Source of the DNA: Microbacterium sp. CGR2
Lineage (GTDB): Bacteria; Actinomycetota; Actinomycetes; Actinomycetales; Microbacteriaceae
NCBI RefSeq assembly: GCF_003626735.1
Contig: NZ_RBHX01000001.1
Span: 2,356,001-2,420,000 of the forward strand
Direction: 5' to 3'
DNA length: 64,000 bases
Below are positions 57,776 to 64,000 of this stretch, piece after piece. Numbering within the stretch: the stretch's first letter is position 1; every line of letters starts with the position of its first letter. Under the pieces are notes generated by a model. That model did no database searches, was not told the DNA's origin, and worked only from the letters and a program-made list of their open reading frames with translations. Made by a program: the position numbers and the translations under genes.

Positions 57776-58843
57776 TCGGCCAGGAGTCTGCTCGGCCTTG
57801 TCTGCGAACGTCTGCAGCAGACGCTGCAGCGAATCGAGCCTTGCCCGTCCGGTCTCGCTCAGCTCGTCGCGCTCGGCCGCCTCGATCAGCGCGCAGTCGG
57901 GGGCATCGACGAGGTGGGTGCAGCCGCGCGGGCAGTTCTCTGCAATCGCGGCGAGTTCCGTGAAGGCGGCGAGGATGTTCGCGGGGTCGACGTGCCCGAG
58001 TCCGAAGGATCGCACGCCGGGGGTGTCGATCACCCAACCGTTTCCCTCGGCCCCGCTGTATCGGAGGGATACCGTCGACGACGAGGTGTGCCGGCCGCGG
58101 CCGGTGACCTGGTTCACGTGCCCGGTTGCGCGGCCCGCCGTCGGGACGAGAGCGTTGACGAGCGTGGACTTGCCGACACCGGAGTGTCCGACGAAGACGG
58201 TGGAGTGTCCGACCAGAGCTGCACCGATCTCATCCACTGGCATCCGGTCCTCTGCGCTTGTGAACACGTGCAGATCCAGTCCCGCGAAGTGCGCGAGAAA
58301 CGGTGTCGGATCCGCGAGATCGGTCTTCGTCACGACGAGGAGCGGGCGTACGCCGGCATCCAGAGCGGCCACGAGGTAGCGGTCGACGAGACGAGCGCGT
58401 GGTTCCGGGTCGGCAGCGGCGACCACGATGAGCATCTGATCGGCGTTCGCCACGATCACGCGCTCGACCTGGTCGGTGTCATCCGCACTGCGGCGCAGCA
58501 GCGAGGATCGATCGAGGATACCGACGATGCGTCCGAGCGTCCCGTCCTCTCCGCTCACGTCTCCGACCACCCGGGCGTGGTCGCCGGTCACGATCGGGCT
58601 GCGCCGCAGCTCGCGCGCACGCGTCGTCGTGATCAGACGCTCGTCGTCGGTCTCCTCGTCGAGCAGCACGGTGAATCGACCGCGATCGACACCGAGAACG
58701 CGACCGATCTGGGCGTCGTCATGCGCGGGCCGTCTCTTGGTGCGCGGACGATTCGCCTTCGGGTTGGGACGGGTGCGGATACTGGCCTCATCGAAGTCCT
58801 CGAACTCATCGTCGGGATCGTCGGTGTCATCGAGCCAGCTCAT
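57773..58843 (-). CDS. rsgA: Ribosome small-subunit-dependent GTPase RsgA
   Basis: This 356-residue GTPase helps mature the 30S subunit. It has an OB-like N-terminal domain (IGRVLGVDRGRFTVLLDEET) and the circularly permuted GTPase order: G4 VVTKTDLADP, then G1 VGHSGVGKSTLVNAL, then G3 DTPGVRSFGL. A C-terminal zinc element follows with CPRGCTHLVDAPDCAL. The N-terminal 40 residues are acidic then basic. It overlaps the aroA stop by 4 bp, as in Rv3228-Rv3227. Confidence 0.95.
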   Translation of the reverse strand: MSWLDDTDDPDDEFEDFDEASIRTRPNPKANRPRTKRRPAHDDAQIGRVLGVDRGRFTVLLDEETDDERLITTTRARELRRSPIVTGDHARVVGDVSGEDGTLGRIVGILDRSSLLRRSADDTDQVERVIVANADQMLIVVAAADPEPRARLVDRYLVAALDAGVRPLLVVTKTDLADPTPFLAHFAGLDLHVFTSAEDRMPVDEIGAALVGHSTVFVGHSGVGKSTLVNALVPTAGRATGHVNQVTGRGRHTSSSTVSLRYSGAEGNGWVIDTPGVRSFGLGHVDPANILAAFTELAAIAENCPRGCTHLVDAPDCALIEAAERDELSETGRARLDSLQRLLQTFADKAEQTPGR

Positions 58844-60162
58844 CCGCGGCCCCGCAGCATCCGCTCCCAGAGCATGGTGAACTCGGGCAGAGTCTTGGCC
58901 GTGGTGCCGATGTCATCGATCTCGATGCCGGGCACCCGCAAGCCGATCAGGGCACCGGTGGTCGCCATTCGGTGATCGTGGTGTGCAGCCCATGGTCCTC
59001 CGCGGAGCGCGCGCGGCGTGATGCGCAGTCCGTCGGAGAGCTCTTCCGCCTCGCCACCGAGCGCACGGATGTTACCCACGAGCGCGGCGATCCGGTCGGT
59101 CTCATGCAGGCGGATGTGACCGATGCCCCGGATGGTCGTCGGAGATTCGGCGAACACCGCGATCCCCGCGAGGGTCGGAGTGAGCTCGCTTGCGGCCGAG
59201 AGATCGAGATCGAGCCCGCGGATGTCGGTACCCGCGCGCACGGTCAGAGTTCCCCCGTGTCGGCCGACGTGCGCACCCATCGCCTGAAGGATCTCGGGCA
59301 GCAGGGCGCCCGGTTGGGTGGAGTGCGCCGGCCACCCCGTGATCGACACGGAACCGCCCGTCACGAGCGCAGCGCCGAGGAACGGGGCCGCGTTGGAGAG
59401 ATCCGGCTCGATCGCGATCTCTTTCGCGCGGGGAACACCGGCCTCGACCAGCCACTCTCCGACGGCGGGGCGCTCGATGCGGATGCCGCGGCGGCTCAGT
59501 GCCTCGATGGTCATGTCGATATGCGGGAGGCTCGGCAGATGCTCACCCGTGTGCACCAGGTGCAACCCGACGTCGAAGCGCGGCGCGGCGAGCAGGAGAC
59601 CCGAGACGAACTGACTGGAGGCGGAGGCGTCGACCTCGACGCGGCCGCCGCGGATGCGCCCGTGACCGCGGATCGTGAAGGGGAGAGCCCAGGTTCCCTC
59701 GTCATCGATGTCGACTCCGAGATCACGGAGTGCGCTGATGAGGCCGCCCATCGGCCGGTGCAGAGCCGTCTCGTGTGCGGTCAGGTGCACATCCTTCTGA
59801 GCGAGCCCGGCGAGCGGGGCGATGAACCGCATCACGGTTCCCGCCTGGCCGCAGTCCACGGTGGCGCCGCCCTGCAGTTTCGCGGGGGTGACGATGAGGT
59901 CAGGGCCGAACTCGTGGCCCGCATCCTCCTCCTCGATGCCGATGCCCAGGGCACGCAGCGCATCGACCATGCGGCGGGAGTCGTCGGAATGGAGAGGAGC
60001 GATCAGACGGCCGGGCCCATCGGCGATGGCCGCGATGATGAGCTCTCGGTTCGTCAAGGACTTCGATCCCGGGATGGTGAGCTCTGCCTGGATCGGCTCG
60101 TCCTTCGACGGCGCGATGTAGGCACCCTGGACACGGGACGGGGAATACCTGTTGGCGCTCAT
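58840..60162 (-). CDS. aroA: 3-phosphoshikimate 1-carboxyvinyltransferase (EPSP synthase)
   Basis: This 440-residue enzyme joins PEP to shikimate-3-phosphate in the aromatic amino acid pathway. It has PGSKSLTNRELIIAAIADG, QAGTVMRFIAPLAGLAQ, ASASSQFVSGLLLAAPRF, DLSNAAPFLGAALVTGG and HIRLHETDRIAALVGNIRAL, all conserved. The N-terminal 25 residues are an extra, less conserved stretch. TAAAGT ends 8 nt before ATG 60162. The divergent sigH promoter overlaps its first codons, so the two may affect each other. Confidence 0.96.
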   Translation of the reverse strand: MSANRYSPSRVQGAYIAPSKDEPIQAELTIPGSKSLTNRELIIAAIADGPGRLIAPLHSDDSRRMVDALRALGIGIEEEDAGHEFGPDLIVTPAKLQGGATVDCGQAGTVMRFIAPLAGLAQKDVHLTAHETALHRPMGGLISALRDLGVDIDDEGTWALPFTIRGHGRIRGGRVEVDASASSQFVSGLLLAAPRFDVGLHLVHTGEHLPSLPHIDMTIEALSRRGIRIERPAVGEWLVEAGVPRAKEIAIEPDLSNAAPFLGAALVTGGSVSITGWPAHSTQPGALLPEILQAMGAHVGRHGGTLTVRAGTDIRGLDLDLSAASELTPTLAGIAVFAESPTTIRGIGHIRLHETDRIAALVGNIRALGGEAEELSDGLRITPRALRGGPWAAHHDHRMATTGALIGLRVPGIEIDDIGTTAKTLPEFTMLWERMLRGRG

Positions 60163-60167
60163 CGGTT
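60141..60167 (+). promoter_or_regulatory. SigH/SigR-type promoter upstream of sigH (GGGAAT-N18-GTT)
   Basis: GGGAAT (60141-60146) and GTT (60165-60167) are separated by 18 bp, the consensus of redox-responsive sigma SigH/SigR promoters. It lies 65 bp before the sigH ATG and overlaps the aroA start, and it predicts that SigH switches on its own gene. Confidence 0.75.
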
Positions 60168-60170
60168 CTC

Positions 60171-60176
60171 ACTTTA
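60171..60176 (-). promoter_or_regulatory. -10 element TAAAGT for aroA
   Basis: Minus-strand TAAAGT ends 8 nt before ATG 60162. It lies inside the short dyad TCACT-TT-AGTGA (60169-60180). Confidence 0.45.
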
Positions 60177-60231
60177 GTGAACAGGACGCCTCTCGCGTGA
60201 GAAGAGGGGTGACCACAAGGAAGGAGAGCGC

Positions 60232-60894
60232 ATGCAGGCGACGCTGGAACGCGAGGCGCTGGACATCCGCGGCCTAGACTGGTCGGTGATGGATGACACC
60301 GGAACCGCAGACAGCATCGGCGACCCTCGACGCGAGTTCGAGGAGCAGGCGATCCCCTTCATGGATCAGCTCTACGCCGCCGCGATGCGCATGACGCGCA
60401 ACCCGGCCGACGCAGCCGATCTGGTGCAGGAGACGTTCGTGAAGGCGTACGGCTCCTGGTCCACGTTCTCGCAGGGAACGAACCTGAAGGCGTGGTTGTA
60501 CCGAATTCTCACGAACACGTACATCAACATCTACCGCAAGCGTCAGCGCGAGCCCTTCCAAGGCGCCATCGATGAACTCGAGGACTGGCAGCTGGGCGGG
60601 GCGGAGTCGACCACGGCCACGCACAGTCGTTCGGCGGAGGCAGAGGCCATCGACCGGATGCCGGCATCCGTGGTGAAGGACGCCCTCCAGGCGGTTCCGG
60701 AGGACTTCCGGCTCGCGGTCTACCTCGCAGACGTCGAGGGATTCGCGTACCAGGAGATCGCCGACATCATGAAGACACCCATCGGCACCGTGATGAGCCG
60801 TCTGCACCGAGGCAGGCGGATGCTGCGGGAGCTGTTGGCAGACTACGCCGCTGAGCGGGGCATCGCCGCGGCTGACACGAGGAGCACGAAATGA
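60232..60894 (+). CDS. sigH: ECF sigma factor SigH/SigR (thiol-oxidative stress)
   Basis: This 220-residue ECF sigma factor has region 2 ([54 protein letters not shown]), a variable linker, and region 4 ([39 protein letters not shown]). That is the SigH/SigR set, controlled by the zinc anti-sigma factor encoded next. AAGGAGAG precedes ATG 60232. A second start at ATG 60289 (or GTG 60286), 8 (or 5) nt after TAGACT, would give a shorter leaderless form of about 201 residues. Its stop overlaps rshA. Confidence 0.95.
   Translation: MQATLEREALDIRGLDWSVMDDTGTADSIGDPRREFEEQAIPFMDQLYAAAMRMTRNPADAADLVQETFVKAYGSWSTFSQGTNLKAWLYRILTNTYINIYRKRQREPFQGAIDELEDWQLGGAESTTATHSRSAEAEAIDRMPASVVKDALQAVPEDFRLAVYLADVEGFAYQEIADIMKTPIGTVMSRLHRGRRMLRELLADYAAERGIAAADTRSTK
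60275..60280 (+). promoter_or_regulatory. Internal -10 element TAGACT in sigH
   Basis: TAGACT inside the sigH reading frame lies 5 nt before GTG 60286 and 8 nt before ATG 60289, both in frame. It could give a leaderless mRNA for a SigH form lacking the first 18-19 residues. Confidence 0.5.
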
Positions 60895-61136
60895 GCGACT
60901 GCGGCTGCGACAAAGCCCGGAAAGATCTGGAGGAATACCTCCGCAACGAGGTGTGCAACACCGAGCACACCGAGATCCGCGAGCATCTCGAGCACTGCCC
61001 GTCGTGCCGCGATGAGGCGCTGGTGGCCACCACGTTGACCGAGGTCGTGGCTCGCGCCTGCAAGGAGAGCGCTCCAGAGGAGTTGCGCGATCAGGTGTTC
61101 GCCCGCCTCCGTGAGGTTCAGGCCGCCCAGCACTGA
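60891..61136 (+). CDS. rshA: Zinc anti-sigma factor RshA/RsrA
   Basis: This 81-residue anti-sigma factor holds SigH inactive under reducing conditions. It has early cysteines ([10 protein letters not shown]) and the ZAS motif [12 protein letters not shown] (H-x3-C-x2-C), which binds zinc and forms a disulfide on oxidation, releasing SigH. The length is typical for mycothiol-system anti-sigma factors. It overlaps sigH by 4 bp, so both are made together. Redox genes elsewhere are the expected targets. Confidence 0.95.
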   Translation: MSDCGCDKARKDLEEYLRNEVCNTEHTEIREHLEHCPSCRDEALVATTLTEVVARACKESAPEELRDQVFARLREVQAAQH

Positions 61137-61157
61137 GCGACCGTCGGAGGGCGTCGC

Positions 61158-61163
61158 TAGGGT
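61158..61163 (+). promoter_or_regulatory. -10 element TAGGGT, leaderless start at 61170
   Basis: TAGGGT ends 6 nt before ATG 61170 and so favours this ATG over the in-frame GTG at 61167. Confidence 0.55.
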
Positions 61164-61169
61164 GGAGTG

Positions 61170-62471
61170 ATGAGCTTCCCCGATGCGCGCGACGTACCTG
61201 CCGACCCCACCTCGATGGAGCGGCTGGCTGCTGTCGGTCTCGAGTATCGCGTCGTCGACATGGCCGACGACGCGAGCGCCGAGGCCTTTCAGCGCGCCGG
61301 CGACCGCGGTTTCCTCGATGCGGAGCCGAACGCCGAGTCCCTCGCTCAGGTGCGCAAGACCTACAGCGAGCGTCGCAACGTCGGAGTGTTCGAGAGCGGC
61401 GCTCCTGCATCCGCGCTCCCCGTGGGAACGACCAACTCGTGGGTGACACCCCTCACGGTTCCCGGGGCCGAGCTGAGCATGTGGGCGATCAGCATGGTCT
61501 CCGTCGCGGCCACCCATCGACGACGGGGCATCGCGCGATCGCTGCTCGAGGGCGAACTGCGCGCCGCGGCATCCGCCGGTGTTTCCGTGGCCGGTCTCAC
61601 CGCGTCCGAGGCCACGATCTACACTCGCTACGGATTCGGTGCGGCGATTCCTGCGATGCGCTATTCCGTCGATACTCGTCGCGCGGGCTGGAGAGGACTC
61701 GAACCTGCCGGACGGGTCGAGTACGTCGACCGGGAGACGCTCGCGAACGACCTCGGCAGCGTCCACGATCGCGCGCGACGAACCGTTCCGGGCCGCGTCG
61801 CCGGGTGGCGAGGCCGCTGGGAAGGGATGTCGGGTGCTGCCACCTCTGAACCGGAGCGAGACAAGATCCGCGGTGTCCGGTACACCGACGAAGCAGGCGA
61901 AGTGCGCGGCGCGCTCGCTTACTCTCTGCATCAGATCGGTGACGGCTTCCGCTTCCGCTTGAACGTCCGGATCCTCGTGGCCGAGACGCCGGAGGCTCTC
62001 GCCGCACTGTGGCGGTTCGCGCTGCAACACGATCTCGTCGACGAGGTGACGGCGGACTCCCGGCCCGTGGACGACACGCTGCCGTGGCTGGTCGCCGATC
62101 AGCGCGCGGTGACGCAGACCGTGCACGACCACGGCTGGCTGAGGGTCCTCGACGTTCCGGCCGCTCTCACCGCGCGCCGCTACTCGGCGGCGCTCGAGCT
62201 CGTGATGCACGTCGAAGATTCCCTCGGGTTCGCGCACGGTGACTGGCGGCTGCGCGTCGACGGCACCGGCTCAGCGACGGTGGAACCGGCTGAAGACGGC
62301 GACGCCGATGTCACGCTCGACGTCTCGGCGCTGTCTGCGCTGTACGCCGGTGGAGTGCGGGCGGCGTCGTTGCACGGCGCGGGGAGGATCACCGCGGACG
62401 CGCCCGCCGTCGAGGCGCTCGACCGCGCGTTCATCTCGTTCCCCGCTCCGTCTCTCGACATCTGGTACTGA
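61170..62471 (+). CDS. GNAT acetyltransferase, Eis-like
   Basis: This 433-residue protein has the Eis architecture. An N-terminal GNAT domain has the acetyl-CoA loop SVAATHRRRGIARSLLEGEL (about 110-129) and TASEATIYTRYGFGAA. A second GNAT-like domain follows, then a C-terminal SCP2-like domain with TVEPAEDGDADVTLDVSALS, ending FPAPSLDIWY, where a free C-terminal carboxylate is typical. Eis enzymes acetylate aminoglycosides or protein lysines; the substrate here is unknown. A strong terminator follows. Confidence 0.92.
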   Translation: MSFPDARDVPADPTSMERLAAVGLEYRVVDMADDASAEAFQRAGDRGFLDAEPNAESLAQVRKTYSERRNVGVFESGAPASALPVGTTNSWVTPLTVPGAELSMWAISMVSVAATHRRRGIARSLLEGELRAAASAGVSVAGLTASEATIYTRYGFGAAIPAMRYSVDTRRAGWRGLEPAGRVEYVDRETLANDLGSVHDRARRTVPGRVAGWRGRWEGMSGAATSEPERDKIRGVRYTDEAGEVRGALAYSLHQIGDGFRFRLNVRILVAETPEALAALWRFALQHDLVDEVTADSRPVDDTLPWLVADQRAVTQTVHDHGWLRVLDVPAALTARRYSAALELVMHVEDSLGFAHGDWRLRVDGTGSATVEPAEDGDADVTLDVSALSALYAGGVRAASLHGAGRITADAPAVEALDRAFISFPAPSLDIWY

Positions 62472-62485
62472 ACCGTCTTCACACG

Positions 62486-62526
62486 AAGAGAGGCGCCCGA
62501 CCTGTCGGTCGGGCGCCTCTCTTTCT
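62486..62526 (+). terminator. Rho-independent terminator between eis-like gene and kgd
   Basis: A 17-bp stem (62486-62502 with 62507-62523) around TGTC is followed by TCT. It lies between convergent genes and should stop transcription from both. Confidence 0.9.
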
Positions 62527-62549
62527 CCCTGTGCGGGCCAGGCGACGTA

Positions 62550-64000
62550 TCAGCCGAGAGTCAGTGCTTCGCGCAGCAGCGCTGCCTGCTCTGCGGCATG
62601 CACCTTCGAAGATCCTGTGGCCGGCGACGCCGAGGCCGATCGAGCCACCGTGCGGAAGGACCGGTCGCCGGGAACGTCGGCGAACGCGAGCGCCAAGAAC
62701 GGCCAGGCGCCCTGGTTCTCCGGCTCCTCCTGAACCCACACCAGTTCGGCGTTGGGGTAGGAGTCGGTGATCTCCTTGAGTCGGTCGATCGGGGTGGGGT
62801 ACAGCTGCTCCAACCGGACCAGCGCGACCGCCGGGTTCGGGTTCTTCTCAAGCTCCGCACGCAGATCCCAGTGCACCTTGCCCGAGTGCACGAGCACGCG
62901 CTGCACGCCGGAGCGGTCGAGATCGCGGTGGTCGTCGATCACCGGTTCGAAGCGGCCCTGCGTGAACGCTTCGACCGGGCTCGTGGCACCGCGCAGACGC
63001 AGCATCGCCTTCGGGGTGAAGACGATCAGCGGCTTGCGTGGTCGGGCGTACGCCTGGCGACGAAGCAGATGGAAGTGCGATGCCGGGGTCGACGGCCTGG
63101 CCACGATCATGTTCTCCTGCGCGCACAGCTGCAGGAAGCGCTCGATGCGAGCCGACGAGTGGTCCGGTCCCTGGCCCTCGTAACCGTGGGGGAGCAGCAG
63201 CGTGACGCTGGAATTCTGACCCCACTTCTGCTCGGCGGCCGAGATGTACTCGTCGATGACGGATTGCGCACCGTTGACGAAATCGCCGAACTGTGCCTCC
63301 CACAGCACGAGAGCTTCCGGAGCCTCGACCGAGTAGCCGTATTCGAAGCCGAGGGCAGCGTACTCGCTGAGCAGGGAGTCGTACACGAAGAACCGACCCT
63401 GCGCATCCGACAGGTTGGACAGCGGCAGCCATTCCTGGCCGTTGGCGCGATCGTGCAGGGTGGCGTGGCGCTGCACGAAGGTGCCGCGGCGGGAGTCCTG
63501 TCCGGCGAGTCGCACCGACGTGCCCTCGACGAGCAGCGAACCGAAGGCGAGCAGTTCGCCGAAGCCCCAGTCGATCCCACCGTTGCGGCTCATGTCGTGG
63601 CGCTTCTCGAGCAGCTGCTGGATCTTCGGGTGCACGGAGAAGCCCTCGGGCTTGTTCACGAACGCATCGCCGATGAGCTGGATGACCTCGTTGGGCACGC
63701 CCGTGACATCGGGTGCGCCGACCTGCTCCTCGGGCGGCAGGGTGTCGGGGATCGTCTCGTTCGTGCCGGTCTGGGCTGCGTGCGTTTCGGCGAACGCGAT
63801 CTCCAGACGGTTCTGGAAGTCGGCCTTCGCCTCCTCGTACTCCTGCTCGGTGATGTCGCCACGGCCGACCAGGGACTCGGTGTAGAGCTTTCGGACAGAC
63901 CGCTTCGCCTGGATCAGGTCGGTCATCAGCGGCTGAGTCATCGAGGGGTCGTCGCCCTCGTTGTGGCCGCGTCGGCGGTAGCAGACGAGGTCGATCACGA
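62550..64000 (-). CDS. kgd: Multifunctional 2-oxoglutarate dehydrogenase/decarboxylase (KGD), C-terminal part (partial)
   Basis: The frame is open from the right edge to a TAG/TGA-type stop at 62550, about 483 residues of a protein near 1,230 long. It contains YRRRGHNEGDDPSMTQPLM (thiamine-diphosphate enzyme), GIDWGFGELLAFGSLLVEG, LLLPHGYEGQGPDHSSARIE and VWVQEEPENQGAWPF, standard for the E1o domain of the actinobacterial KGD, which feeds succinyl-CoA into the TCA cycle and also has a 2-oxoglutarate decarboxylase activity. The start and the regulatory N-terminal region are outside the window. Confidence 0.96.
   Translation of the reverse strand, partial: VIDLVCYRRRGHNEGDDPSMTQPLMTDLIQAKRSVRKLYTESLVGRGDITEQEYEEAKADFQNRLEIAFAETHAAQTGTNETIPDTLPPEEQVGAPDVTGVPNEVIQLIGDAFVNKPEGFSVHPKIQQLLEKRHDMSRNGGIDWGFGELLAFGSLLVEGTSVRLAGQDSRRGTFVQRHATLHDRANGQEWLPLSNLSDAQGRFFVYDSLLSEYAALGFEYGYSVEAPEALVLWEAQFGDFVNGAQSVIDEYISAAEQKWGQNSSVTLLLPHGYEGQGPDHSSARIERFLQLCAQENMIVARPSTPASHFHLLRRQAYARPRKPLIVFTPKAMLRLRGATSPVEAFTQGRFEPVIDDHRDLDRSGVQRVLVHSGKVHWDLRAELEKNPNPAVALVRLEQLYPTPIDRLKEITDSYPNAELVWVQEEPENQGAWPFLALAFADVPGDRSFRTVARSASASPATGSSKVHAAEQAALLREALTLG

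Overview
The window is a high-GC actinobacterial chromosome segment, most likely from Microbacterium or a close relative in Microbacteriaceae. Evidence for this is strong G/C preference at third codon positions, two WhiB proteins, MtrAB-LpqB, a SigH/RshA pair, a mycothiol-type redox sigma circuit and a KGD-type 2-oxoglutarate dehydrogenase. The order of genes from whiB2 to sigH/rshA resembles the Rv3260c-Rv3220c region of Mycobacterium tuberculosis. I see no insertion sequence, prophage, tRNA, rRNA or CRISPR array. Every gap between genes is shorter than 300 bp.

Region 1 (1-23.6 kb) is a cell-surface polysaccharide locus. It starts with the end of a sugar aminotransferase, a Gfo/Idh/MocA oxidoreductase, a glycosyltransferase, an MsbA/PglK-like ABC flippase and another glycosyltransferase, all overlapping. 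Three glycosyltransferases on the minus strand follow, two of them clear paralogues. Next come wecB, an SGNH acyltransferase and a UDP-ManNAc dehydrogenase (the UDP-ManNAcA route). After these come glf, a two-gene Wzm/Wzt-type exporter, a GlfT1-like and a GlfT2-like galactofuranosyltransferase, galE and two O-antigen-ligase/polymerase-like membrane proteins. Together they suggest a galactofuranose-containing wall glycopolymer plus an aminouronic-acid polymer.

Region 2 (23.6-50.3 kb) holds manA, whiB2, a 1027-residue glycosyltransferase/membrane protein, a DUF5719 protein, a zincin-like metallopeptidase, a DUF3499 protein and ahcY. A five-gene minus-strand operon follows (membrane protein, DUF4129, DUF4350, MoxR, DUF58), with RDD and SpoIIM-family genes alongside. 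Then come mtrA-mtrB-lpqB, comF-like, hpf, a coiled-coil/Gly-rich protein, a PadR regulator and secA.

Region 3 (50.3-64 kb) holds an alanine-type aminotransferase and an orphan CpaE-like/CpaB-like pair with small companions. It continues with a Rv3235-like protein, pdtaS, whiB1, bcp, rsgA, aroA, sigH-rshA, an Eis-like acetyltransferase and the 3' part of kgd, which runs off the right edge.

The most striking pattern is regulatory. At about 25 start codons on both strands a TANNNT -10 element (twice AACAAT) sits only 4-9 nt, usually 6-7 nt, before ATG or GTG, which implies leaderless mRNAs. In three places the TAG stop codon of the upstream gene is itself the first half of that -10 box. sigH shows a textbook autoregulatory promoter and a second, leaderless internal start.
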